NCBI GenBank assembly: GCA_910586975.1
Contig: CAJUKX010000001.1
Coordinates: forward strand, 52,666 to 116,665
Reading direction: 5' to 3'
Source: an uncultured Muribaculaceae bacterium
GTDB lineage: Bacteria; Bacteroidota; Bacteroidia; Bacteroidales; Muribaculaceae
DNA: 64,000 nucleotides
This document shows positions 40,818 through 48,520 of the stretch, piece by piece. A program made the translations under genes and the position numbers. Position 1 is the stretch's first letter. Each line of letters begins with the position of its first letter. The notes under the pieces were generated by a model that was given only the letters and a program-made list of their open reading frames with translations, was not told where the DNA came from and ran no database searches.

Positions 40818-43073
40818 CTACTGAATTCTCGTAGCCGACTTCACTCCGTTGATAGTGAGAGTCTTGTCGATAAGGTCGTTGACCGCCTCAACCGAGAACA
40901 CCCTCACCCACAGGTCGCAGGTAAACACCTCTGCGCTGGCCTCTATGTCGAGTTTGCGTATGTCAATGGCCAGATGGGTAGTGATGAGCGTGGTAAGCTC
41001 CTGCAGTATGCCATGGCGGTCTATGCCCTCGATATGGATGCGGGCTTTGAACTTGGCGCCGGTGTTTTCCCAACGGGTGGCCACGATGCGCGGGCCGTAG
41101 CTGGCCTTGAGCACCTGTGCACGGGGACAGTCGAGGGTGTGTATCTCCACCGTACCGGCATCGGTGATGAATCCCAGCGAGTCGTCGCCGGGAATAGGCG
41201 AACAGCAGTCGGCGGTGACGAAATTGGCATTGCCACGGTCGTCGCAGCGCAATGTATATATTTCTTTTACGTTTACTTTGGGTACGGCAGCGGCAGCCTC
41301 GGCTTCGGGTGCAGGGCTGTCGGGCTTCTTCTTGCCTATGCGCAGTATGCGACCCAGCAGCGAGCTCTTGTCTGAGGCCTCGGCGGGCTTGCGCAGCGCC
41401 TTTACCAGGAATTCGCCCAGCATTATCTCCTCATTACCGAGCTGATAGCACAGGCTGTCGCGGTTGGCTATGTGGTATGTACCTAAAATCTTGGTGATTA
41501 CGGCATTTGTATCGGGTATATTATGCTCGGCGAGCCACTCGCGCAGTATTTCGCGCCCCTTGGCGGTGAGCGGCTGGCGCAATTTGCGCAGGGCGGCGCG
41601 CAGGCGGGTGCGGGCATGGGCAGTTACCAGAAATTCGGCCCACTCGGCCTGTGGGGTCTGCGACTGCGAGGTGAGTATCTCCACCTGGTCGCCCGAACTG
41701 AGTATGGAGCTAAGCGGCACCAGCTTATGATTTACTTTACCGGCTATGCAATGCGTGCCCAGCTCAGTGTGCAGGGCAAATGCCGCATCGAGCACCGTAG
41801 CCCCGGCAGGCAGGGTGATAAGCTCGCCCTTGGGAGTGAACACCACTATCTCCGATGAGAACAGGTTGAGCTTGAGCGTATCCAGAAAGTCAATGGCCGA
41901 CGGCTCGGGATTATCGAGAATATCCTTGATGGTGCGCAGCCACACATTCAGCTCGCTCTCCTCATCGCCCTCGCCTATCTTGTACTTCCAGTGGGCTGCA
42001 AAGCCCTTTTCGGCAATCTCGTCCATGCGGCGGCTGCGTATCTGCACCTCTATCCAGTTGCCGTCGGGGCCCATCACCGTCAGGTGCAGAGCCTGATAGC
42101 CGTTGGCCTTGGGGGTGGAGATCCAGTCGCGCGTACGCTCGGGATGCAGGCGGTAGAGGTCGGTGATTGCAGCATATATGTTCCAGCAGATGGCCTTCTC
42201 GCGCGAGGGGTCGTCGCAGTCAAACACTATACGCATCGCATACAGGTCATATACCTCCTCAAAGGGCACGTGCTTGGTTTCCATCTTGTTCCAGATCGAA
42301 TACACCGACTTCAGCCTTGCCTTGGCCTCATACTTCAGGCCCATGGAGTTGAGCTTTTCCTTAATGGGCAGCGAGAAATCGGTATACACCTCCGAGCGGC
42401 GGGCCTCGCTCTCGGCTATCTTGCGCGAGATAGTCTCGTAGGTCTTGGGATGCTCATACTTGAAAGCCAGGTCTTCGAGCTCGGTCTTTATGGCAAACAG
42501 CCCCAGGCGGTGGGCCAGCGGTGCGTATATATACAGTGTCTCGCCGGCAATCTTATATTGCTTGTTGGGAGCCATAGAACCAAGGGTGCGCATATTGTGC
42601 AGGCGGTCGGCCATCTTAACGAGCACCACCCGTATATCCTCGCTCATGGTGAGCAGAAGCTTGCGGAAGTTCTCGGCCTGAGCCGAAGCCTTGTCGCCGA
42701 ATATTCCGCCCGATATTTTGGTAAGGCCCTCTACCAACTGTGCTATCTTGGCACCGAAGTGCTGCTCTATATCGGCCACCGTGTAGTCGGTATCCTCCAC
42801 CACATCATGCAGCAGCGCGGCACATATCGAGGTGGAGCCAAGGCCTATCTCCTGACTCGCAATCTTGGCTACGGCAATGGGATGCAGGATATAAGGCTCG
42901 CCCGACCGTCGACGCACACCACTGTGAGCCGCCTTCGCAAAACGGTAGGCACGCTCTATTATCTCTACTTTCTTGCGGTGGTTGCTGCGCATGTACCCGC
43001 TGAGCACATCGGCAAACTCGGCTTCTATCATCCTGTCCTCTTCTTCCGGACTAATATGGCGAACTTCTGTCAT
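40818..43073 (-). CDS. rel: RelA/SpoT-family (p)ppGpp synthetase/hydrolase
   Basis: Protein of 751 residues. The start at 43073 (MTEVRHISPEEEDRM) is supported by the promoter 28 bp upstream. Hydrolase HD domain at about 40-200 (HPIAVAKIA, LLHDVVEDTD with HD at 89-90), synthetase domain at about 230-360 (SIWNKMETK, KANGYQALHLTVMGPDGNWI, EVQIRSRRMDEIAEKGFAAH), TGS domain (about 395-455, VFTPKGELITLPAGATVLD), and a C-terminal ACT domain (about 670-750). Both catalytic motifs are intact, so it can make and degrade the stringent-response alarmone. Confidence 0.93.
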   Translation of the reverse strand: MTEVRHISPEEEDRMIEAEFADVLSGYMRSNHRKKVEIIERAYRFAKAAHSGVRRRSGEPYILHPIAVAKIASQEIGLGSTSICAALLHDVVEDTDYTVADIEQHFGAKIAQLVEGLTKISGGIFGDKASAQAENFRKLLLTMSEDIRVVLVKMADRLHNMRTLGSMAPNKQYKIAGETLYIYAPLAHRLGLFAIKTELEDLAFKYEHPKTYETISRKIAESEARRSEVYTDFSLPIKEKLNSMGLKYEAKARLKSVYSIWNKMETKHVPFEEVYDLYAMRIVFDCDDPSREKAICWNIYAAITDLYRLHPERTRDWISTPKANGYQALHLTVMGPDGNWIEVQIRSRRMDEIAEKGFAAHWKYKIGEGDEESELNVWLRTIKDILDNPEPSAIDFLDTLKLNLFSSEIVVFTPKGELITLPAGATVLDAAFALHTELGTHCIAGKVNHKLVPLSSILSSGDQVEILTSQSQTPQAEWAEFLVTAHARTRLRAALRKLRQPLTAKGREILREWLAEHNIPDTNAVITKILGTYHIANRDSLCYQLGNEEIMLGEFLVKALRKPAEASDKSSLLGRILRIGKKKPDSPAPEAEAAAAVPKVNVKEIYTLRCDDRGNANFVTADCCSPIPGDDSLGFITDAGTVEIHTLDCPRAQVLKASYGPRIVATRWENTGAKFKARIHIEGIDRHGILQELTTLITTHLAIDIRKLDIEASAEVFTCDLWVRVFSVEAVNDLIDKTLTINGVKSATRIQ

Positions 43074-43100
43074 ATAAACACATATTTTTGCAATCAAATA

Positions 43101-43131
43101 CAAAAATAGTATTAAGAAATGAAACTACAAA
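43101..43131 (-). promoter_or_regulatory. Promoter of rel
   Basis: On the minus strand TTTG (43128-43131), 19 bp, then TATTTTTG (43101-43108). Predicted start about 43095, leader about 22 nt. A 15-bp direct repeat (TTAAGAAATGAAACT) occurs at 43112-43126 and 43148-43162, over and just upstream of the promoter. Confidence 0.7.
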
Positions 43132-43190
43132 GACATTCACGCTATTTTTAAGAAATGAAACTGATTTGAAACCGATTGAGCACCAATTCA

Positions 43191-43436
43191 TACCCGGCAG
43201 CCGGGTTATGGCATCCGCAAGGAAGCCGACAATATAGGTGGCGCAATGCCAAAAAACATTGTAATCGGGAATATGACATCCGCCAAGGATGTCTGCAAAC
43301 ATCTTAACCGGGCATGCACGACCGTAGGGAGGGCATACCCGGAAGACATCTCGTCATGGTGAGGCATCCGGCAGGATGCGGTATAGGCATGGCGGCACAT
43401 AGCTCATAAGCGCCGCATCCATCGCCCCTTGATGCC
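43191..43436. repeat. Palindromic repeat mosaic, locus C (REP/BIME-like)
   Basis: Contains the units seen at loci A and B: a short ACCCGGCAGCCGGGTT palindrome (about 43192-43208, perhaps a deleted unit c), unit a (43210-43227), unit b GACATCCGCCAAGGATGTC (43275-43293), complete unit c (43308-43342), unit a GGCATCCGGCAGGATGCGG (43363-43381) and an inverted a (43412-43436). The bases before unit b (GTAATCGGGAATATGACATC) match the reverse complement of the outer edge of locus B, so homology extends beyond the palindromes. No gene is seen between 43074 and 43471. Confidence 0.8.
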
Positions 43437-43471
43437 ATGTTGTTATAACCTCAACATAATACCAACTGTTA

Positions 43472-43978
43472 TTATTCTGAATAAACAAAAGTGAAAATCA
43501 CATTATTGTGGGAGTAAGACAGATCGGGCTGCATCTTGCCATCTACTATCACGGTCTGTTTCATCTTGTCTTTTTTCTCGACTCTGATTATCTGAATTTC
43601 GTGTTTGCTTCCGTCAGGCATATTAAGGCACAAATCTGATTCGCCTTCATCGCCGCTCAATTCACCAAAGGTCAGCATTGCCTTTGAGCCATCCTTACAA
43701 TAGCGCAATCCAAACATCCGCGGTGAGTATTCACGGCTCTTTTCTTCCCATACCGCGTCATATACCTCACCTTTGAATGTTACCGAGAAGTCACTCCCAT
43801 ACAGGCTGCCATTCTCGGCTATAAGATCCTTCCCGTCAGGACTTACTATCTCAAAGCCCAAGTATATGGGATAATAGTCTTTAATTACATCATCTCCACA
43901 CGAGGACATCATACAAGCCAATGACATTAACACAACTGCCATCAAGGTCTTTACACTTGTTTTAATTCGCTCTTTCAT
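43472..43978 (-). CDS. Lipoprotein of unknown function
   Basis: Protein of 168 residues with a lipoprotein signal (basic start, then LMAVVLMSLACMMSSC, Cys27). The mature part is beta-rich (YLGFEIVSPDGKDLIAENGS, VTFKGEVYDAVWEE, NNVIFTFVYSE). I do not recognise a named family; similar short lipoproteins are common in Bacteroidales. It is the last gene of a run of same-strand secreted proteins, 75 bp after the previous stop with a hairpin in the gap. Confidence 0.6.
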   Translation of the reverse strand: MKERIKTSVKTLMAVVLMSLACMMSSCGDDVIKDYYPIYLGFEIVSPDGKDLIAENGSLYGSDFSVTFKGEVYDAVWEEKSREYSPRMFGLRYCKDGSKAMLTFGELSGDEGESDLCLNMPDGSKHEIQIIRVEKKDKMKQTVIVDGKMQPDLSYSHNNVIFTFVYSE

Positions 43979-44003
43979 AGTTGATTGTTATTATTAAGTA
44001 TTA

Positions 44004-44032
44004 GCGGGTGCAGACCTAAAGTCTACACCCAC
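44004..44032 (-). terminator. Hairpin between lipoprotein genes
   Basis: GGGTG-CAGAC pairs with GTCT-CACCC around CTAAA. It is nearly the same as the hairpin at 44919-44947, as part of the duplication of these genes. Probably an intercistronic processing or attenuation hairpin. Confidence 0.45.
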
Positions 44033-44053
44033 TGTATCCTGCATCAACGCAGA

Positions 44054-44833
44054 TTAATAGTTCTCGCTTTTTTCAAACTCATCTATCCACTTCTCTACCT
44101 CGTCCATGTCCATGATGGGATTTTCGAGGAAAGCTGTGCCTCCGTAGTATTCATTCAGATTGAGATATTGGCCGTACTTATCACGGTACTGTTTAACCCA
44201 ATATCTGTAGCACTCGGCGTTGGATTCAAAGGCCATTACATTTTCTCCGTCAAACCTCACAGGTTCAACGATTTTGAAGTCGTACGTGTATTTCCAATAA
44301 GCACATAGTTCTAATTTGAAATCAGTCGTACCATGATATACCTCACCTATTTTATGCATCTTCAACGACTTGTCGGTGAATTCTTCAACTTTGAACGTAT
44401 AGCGGCCAATTTGCATTGTTTGTTCACTTTCGTTATAAGTGAATTTCTTACGCACATAGAACTCTTTATCACCACCTGTTTTTGAGAACTTGCAATATGC
44501 AAGCCAAACGAGATAAGCTCTTGCCGGCCCTTGTGCCGGTGTGCTTGTTGTTACCGGTTCCCACAGACAACCGTCCTGAAAGCAGAACGTTGTACTGATA
44601 TCCGGCCATCTGCTTCCATAGAGTTCAGTGTAGTCAAACTCTACAAATTGCGAGCCTTCCACGGTGTCTCGTTCATAGACATGAAAGTCAGTCATACCGT
44701 ATGTAGATACAGATCCGTCGCGAGAGAGCGTTTTTATCAGATCTACATCTATGCGTCCTGATTCATCAGGCGCATCACTGCAGCCTACCATTAAGGCAGC
44801 TACAACTGATAGTAAGAATAGTTTTAGTTTCAT
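44054..44833 (-). CDS. Lipoprotein, tandem paralogue 2
   Basis: Protein of 259 residues. The start at 44833 is chosen because it opens MKLKLFLLSVVAALMVGCSD, a lipoprotein signal with Cys18; an earlier in-frame ATG at 44947 lies in the hairpin and gives no sensible N-terminus. It is paralogous to the upstream gene (44969-45766): both share DLIKTLSRDGSVSTY, CFQDGCLWEPV, YCKFSK and the end NAECYRYWVKQYRDKYGQYL to EKWIDEFEKSEN. The C-terminal 60 residues are almost identical, while the middle has diverged. No known domain is recognised. The two conserved Cys in CFQDGC may form a disulfide. Confidence 0.65.
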   Translation of the reverse strand: MKLKLFLLSVVAALMVGCSDAPDESGRIDVDLIKTLSRDGSVSTYGMTDFHVYERDTVEGSQFVEFDYTELYGSRWPDISTTFCFQDGCLWEPVTTSTPAQGPARAYLVWLAYCKFSKTGGDKEFYVRKKFTYNESEQTMQIGRYTFKVEEFTDKSLKMHKIGEVYHGTTDFKLELCAYWKYTYDFKIVEPVRFDGENVMAFESNAECYRYWVKQYRDKYGQYLNLNEYYGGTAFLENPIMDMDEVEKWIDEFEKSENY

Positions 44834-44918
44834 GGTTATTGATTTATTGTTCCTTATTTTTGGCAAAATCGTTAAGTTGACATCATTTCTATGTGAACTA
44901 AGATTTGTATACCTGTGA

Positions 44919-44947
44919 GTGGGTGTAAACCTAAAGTCTACACCCAC
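44919..44947 (-). terminator. Hairpin between the two paralogous lipoprotein genes
   Basis: GTGGGTGTA and TACACCCAC form a perfect 9-bp stem around 11 nt. It copies the hairpin at 44004-44032, showing that the duplicated unit included the downstream spacer. Confidence 0.5.
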
Positions 44948-44968
44948 TACAGTCTGTATTAATGCAGA

Positions 44969-45766
44969 TTAGTTCTCGCTTTTTTCAAACTCGTCTATCC
45001 ACTTCTCTACCTCGTCCATGTCCATGATGGGATTTTCGAGGAAAGCTGTGCCTCCGTAGTATTCATTCAGATTGAGATATTGGCCGTACTTATCACGGTA
45101 CTGTTTAACCCAATATCTGTAGCATTCGGCGTTGGAGTCAAAGGCCATTACATCCTCTCCGTCAAACCTCACAGGTTCAGCGATTTTGTATTCATAAACA
45201 TCCTTCCTATATTCCAGGACTACATACTCGTTTGTAGAGTAATCGGTATTAAACAGATCTTTCCAATATCCATGTCTGTATTCTAAATTAAATTTCAATG
45301 TGTGACCATTGAATTCTTCAACATTATAGGGGCGGGAGTTGCCTATACGCATGGTCTTTTCGCGTTCGTCATAAACGAACTTGTTCTTTACGTAGAACTT
45401 CTTTTGGTCGTCGATTTTCGAGAACTTGCAATAAGCCGACCATACCATATAAGGCCTTGCAGGTTCACCTGTGGTAAGTTTTTTTCTTACAGGCTCCCAC
45501 AAACATCCGTCCTGGAAGCACAGAACTGAACTTGGGCCACCACTTCCTCCGATTAACTCCGAATCATCCCAAACCTTCCATTCAGAACCGGCCACAGTGT
45601 CTTTTACATAGGATTGATCCCAAGTCATAACGTATGTTGACACAGAACCATCGCGCGAGAGCGTTTTTATGAGATCGTCGTCTATCTTCACGGCATTCTC
45701 AGGTTCGTCGCTGCAGCCTACCATTAAGGCCGCCACAAGCGGTAGCAAGAAATACTTTAGTTTCAT
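44969..45766 (-). CDS. Lipoprotein, tandem paralogue 1
   Basis: Protein of 265 residues with a lipoprotein signal (MKLKYFLLPLVAALMVGCSD, Cys18). It shares DLIKTLSRDGSVSTYVMT, CFQDGCLWEPV and the nearly identical C-terminus with the gene at 44054-44833. The middle (about 60-190) differs, so the pair may have different ligands on a common scaffold. No family recognised. A consensus promoter lies about 150 bp upstream. Confidence 0.65.
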   Translation of the reverse strand: MKLKYFLLPLVAALMVGCSDEPENAVKIDDDLIKTLSRDGSVSTYVMTWDQSYVKDTVAGSEWKVWDDSELIGGSGGPSSVLCFQDGCLWEPVRKKLTTGEPARPYMVWSAYCKFSKIDDQKKFYVKNKFVYDEREKTMRIGNSRPYNVEEFNGHTLKFNLEYRHGYWKDLFNTDYSTNEYVVLEYRKDVYEYKIAEPVRFDGEDVMAFDSNAECYRYWVKQYRDKYGQYLNLNEYYGGTAFLENPIMDMDEVEKWIDEFEKSEN

Positions 45767-45916
45767 GATTATATTTTTTGGTTTATAGTTTTTTGTTTTG
45801 GGTATATGGATAAGTTGACCTTAGCAGTATTAGTGGATATAGCCAATTTTCGGTTAGTGGATAATGAAACAAGTTGTATTCGCAATCACTGAACTTGGCT
45901 TGTAATCTTGATTTCG

Positions 45917-45947
45917 CAAATATATGTAAATTTATTTTATTTTGCAA
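45917..45947 (-). promoter_or_regulatory. Promoter of the paralogous lipoprotein genes
   Basis: On the minus strand TTG (45945-45947), 20 bp, then TATATTTG (45917-45924). Predicted start near 45911, leaving a leader of about 145 nt before the ATG at 45766, long enough for regulation. The rest of 45767-45995 is AT-rich with no gene. Confidence 0.65.
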
Positions 45948-45995
45948 TAATAATCTACAAATAATTTTAAAAAAAATTACAAACTTTTCAGTTTT

Positions 45996-46211
45996 TCAGT
46001 TTATGCCCCAGAAGCTTGTCTCTGAACGCGAGCGTACTTTGTTGAGGTCGCCAAGCAGCTTCATAAGATCCTGCTGCGCTTCTTCAAGCGTGATTTTGGT
46101 TGTTGTTTTCTCCGGAGCTGTTTCTTGTGGCATTTCGAGGTCTTCGTTGGCGCAAGACCATACCACTGCCGCTACAAGAAACATCCAGAACAATTTGAAC
46201 AAGTTTCTCAT
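45996..46211 (-). CDS. Small lipoprotein of 71 residues, possible remnant of a C10 protease prodomain
   Basis: The start at 46211 gives MRNLFKLFWMFLVAAVVWSC, a lipoprotein signal with Cys20. The mature part is short and charged (NEDLEMPQETAPEKTTTK, then ITLEEAQQDLMKLLGDLNK and VRSRSETSFWGIN). The ITLEEAQ...L stretch resembles the first helix of the inhibitory prodomain of streptopain-like (C10) proteases of Bacteroidales, where a lipoprotein signal is usual, but no protease follows; the sequence after the stop is AT-rich. It may be a truncated gene or a stand-alone small lipoprotein. It lies 28 bp after the DUF3244-like gene, so they are co-transcribed. Confidence 0.5.
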   Translation of the reverse strand: MRNLFKLFWMFLVAAVVWSCANEDLEMPQETAPEKTTTKITLEEAQQDLMKLLGDLNKVRSRSETSFWGIN

Positions 46212-46239
46212 GTCTTTAGATTTTTTTGGTTTATAATGT

Positions 46240-46605
46240 TTATATATCGCCTTGGTAGCTATGGCCATACTCGGTGGTTAGAAGGAGGTGGGCTGCGGGG
46301 TGTTCTCCGATAAAGATTTCGGCCGAGGTGGAGGTGTCAAACATATATGTAGCCACATCATCATCGGTGGTCACGGTGAGTTCGCACATCCCCTCGGGAT
46401 TGCGGAAGCTGATGTACAGACTGCCGTCACAATACATACAGTCGATAAACTGAGATGAGGGCTTCTGCGGCCGTACGACCTCTTTTTTGGGTACAATAAC
46501 CACAGGTTTCGGCTTGCCGCCACCGTTGTTAGCCGGTGCGTCAGCCATAATACCAAAAGGCACACTCAGCATTAAGAAAACGAGTAAAATGAATTTTTTT
46601 ATCAT
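46240..46605 (-). CDS. Small secreted protein, DUF3244-like
   Basis: Protein of 121 residues with a signal peptide (MIKKFILLVFLMLSVPFGIMA). The mature part has a Pro/Lys-rich segment (KPKPVVIVPKKEVVRPQKP) and a small beta domain (FIDCMYCDGSLYISFRNPEG, CELTVTTDDDVATYMF), in keeping with DUF3244, a Bacteroidales-specific immunoglobulin-like or inhibitor-like fold often found next to C10 proteases and TPR sensors. Function unknown. It has a consensus promoter, and its start codon lies inside an inverted repeat. Confidence 0.6.
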   Translation of the reverse strand: MIKKFILLVFLMLSVPFGIMADAPANNGGGKPKPVVIVPKKEVVRPQKPSSQFIDCMYCDGSLYISFRNPEGMCELTVTTDDDVATYMFDTSTSAEIFIGEHPAAHLLLTTEYGHSYQGDI

Positions 46606-46630
46606 AATGGATAATTATTGATTTTACTCG
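46581..46630 (-). promoter_or_regulatory. Inverted repeat enclosing the DUF3244-like start codon
   Basis: CGAGTAAAAT (46581-46590) and ATTTTACTCG (46621-46630) are exact complements on either side of the ATG at 46605. In the mRNA the start codon would lie in the 30-nt loop of this 10-bp stem. The predicted transcription start (about 46625) may trim the outer pairs, so a regulatory role is uncertain. Confidence 0.3.
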
Positions 46631-46661
46631 CAAAATTAAGCCTTGAAAATTGAATATCCAA
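46631..46661 (-). promoter_or_regulatory. Promoter of the DUF3244-like gene
   Basis: On the minus strand TTG (46659-46661), 20 bp, then TAATTTTG (46631-46638). Leader about 20 nt. Confidence 0.65.
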
Positions 46662-46729
46662 GCAAAAATGCAATTATTTTTAGTCTACATCCGTTTTACA
46701 ATACACTGATATTCAAAGTGTTACACACT

Positions 46730-46752
46730 GTAGAATTGTTTAAAAATTCTAC
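46730..46752 (-). terminator. Hairpin after the TPR regulator gene
   Basis: GTAGAATT and AATTCTAC pair over 7 nt, about 75 bp past the regulator stop. It probably separates the regulator transcript from the DUF3244-like gene. Confidence 0.4.
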
Positions 46753-46827
46753 ACTTTATAAATGCTTGATTTTCAGGCGCCTTTTAAAACCCGTAAGGGG
46801 CTTTGTAGAAATAAAAAAACAGGGGGA

Positions 46828-48488
46828 TTATTCCAAATTCATTATTTTTGAAATGAACATGTCCTTGTCGGGAGCATCGCTTTTGCGTATGCGTTCTACT
46901 ATACGCGCACGCTTGGTATAGAAATTTTTAAGACTGATATTCATCAGTATCGAGGTGGCCTTTGACGAAAGTCCTACCAAGAGCAATGAAACAAAGTGTA
47001 TATCGCCATCTTTGAGGAACGGGCATTGTACCGCCAACTTCTCAATCATAGCCTTATCTGCAGGAGTCAACAGCCGTTTTATCTCTTCCATGCTGTATCG
47101 GCTGCGCAAATTGGCTATTTCATTTTCAATTTTTTTCCCGGTTATAGCTGTTGACTTGTCGTTATTTTGGTTCTCAAAATACTGATTGCAAAGTTTGTCA
47201 AGCAGTTCAAGGCGATCAATAAGCAAATCGTCAATAAAAGATGAATATTCCTGTTGAGCTTTCTTATGGTTCTCAATTTCTGATTTTAGAGTGGATATAT
47301 CTTTGATTTTTAAATCAAGTTCGTTATTCTTAATCCTTATTCTCTGTCTGTAAATGACAAACATCGCAACAAGCAACAAAACGAGTACGGAAGAGAGTAT
47401 AATTATAAAAATTCTGAGTGTATTGGAAAAACGCGCTTCTTTTTCGGATAACTCGTTAAAATAATCTCGTTGAACCGATATCACAGACTGGCTTAATGTT
47501 GTACCGGTTTCATCATAAATAGTATATATTAATGAATCGTTATATACGATGGCCTCGTTAAGTAAATTTTGTGTCTGGTAATAGTCCTTATAGGCAAGAT
47601 TTATCAGTATATAATCTGAAATTTTCACAGCTAAGGCCCGAGCTGAATCCAAATCAAGCTTGGCATTGGTATAATCACCTAAATTAGACTCTATGCGGGC
47701 ACGATAAGCATAGTCCACGGCAGTCCAAAGTCTGCGGTCTGAAATGCTGTCAAGTACAGTGCTTATTTTGCGGGCTTCTTCAAATCTGTTTGTTTTAACG
47801 TAAAAAGCCATTAAGGGATCATAACAATAGCTCAACAAACCCGTATCTACAGGATCTTCACTCTTTGCTATTTGGGCTATACTGTCAAGCAAATGAAATG
47901 CCCGGTCGTAATCTCTGAATTGGCCGTAGCTGGTAGCTAAGTCGCAAATGGCATAGCGGTGGTTGGGAATCTTGCCTGCCTTAAGGTAGTATTCTACAGC
48001 CTCTTTACGTATTTCCGTATCGTCGTAATGCGTTGCCATAAATATATCGGCAAGCATTTCGGCGCTTTTGGCGCGCCAGTAGTCGTCGCCAAGCTTTATG
48101 GCCAGCTCGCGGGCGTGCATGGCCGGGACTATTGCCGATGCGTAGAAGCCACGGTAGTAGCGCACGTTGCCCATATAGAACAGAGCCTTCATCTCGGCGC
48201 TGTCGCTACGACCCTTGTAGTAGTCTACGGCTATTCTGGCAGTGAATCGTCGGTGGGTATAATTTTGTTTTTGAATGATGCCTGCGCGGCAAGCACGGCG
48301 TAGCGGGCCTTGTGTTCGGTGGAAGTCAGGCTGTCGGGGTTTATGGAATCGAGTATGGCGAGGGCCGAGTCGGGACGCGAGTCCATGACTCTCTGTGCCC
48401 GCTCCAAGCGCGAGAGCGTAAGGGTGTCGGTGCAGGCTGCGAGCAGCAACACTACGATGGCTATAAGTACTGTAAGAGTGTGTTTCAT
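46828..48488 (-). pseudogene. Frameshifted TPR sensor/regulator with membrane helix and C-terminal HTH
   Basis: Two frames together make one protein of about 553 residues. The first (48488 to 48231) has a lipoprotein-like signal (MKHTLTVLIAIVVLLLAAC) and runs ERAQRVMDSRPDSALAILDS to IPTDDSLPE and a stop. The second continues in another frame as RIAVDYYKGRSDSAEMKALF and keeps TPR repeats, a membrane helix (about 290-315 from its own Met: FIIILSSVLVLLLVAMFVIY), a coiled coil and a C-terminal DNA-binding region (LLVGLSSKATSILMNISLKNFYTKRARI). The break is at about 48240-48247; one inserted base would restore the frame. Such TPR-TM-HTH proteins commonly regulate nearby secreted-protein genes. It is a real mutation, a programmed shift or a sequencing error. 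G+C falls sharply from the N-terminal to the C-terminal half. Confidence 0.75.
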
Positions 48489-48520
48489 CAGCGGTGAGGA
48501 GATAAAAGGGTATTGCTGAG

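Noticed and set aside
41991..43109. 372-codon open frame antisense to rel
   Set aside because: Shadow of rel, which has full catalytic motifs.
3296..43436. Regular spacing of about 20 kb between the three repeat loci
   Set aside because: Intervals of about 20.3 and 19.5 kb look regular, but three points cannot show periodicity.
44834..44947. N-terminal extension of the second paralogous lipoprotein
   Set aside because: It would put 38 polar residues, coded partly by the hairpin, before a clean lipoprotein signal.
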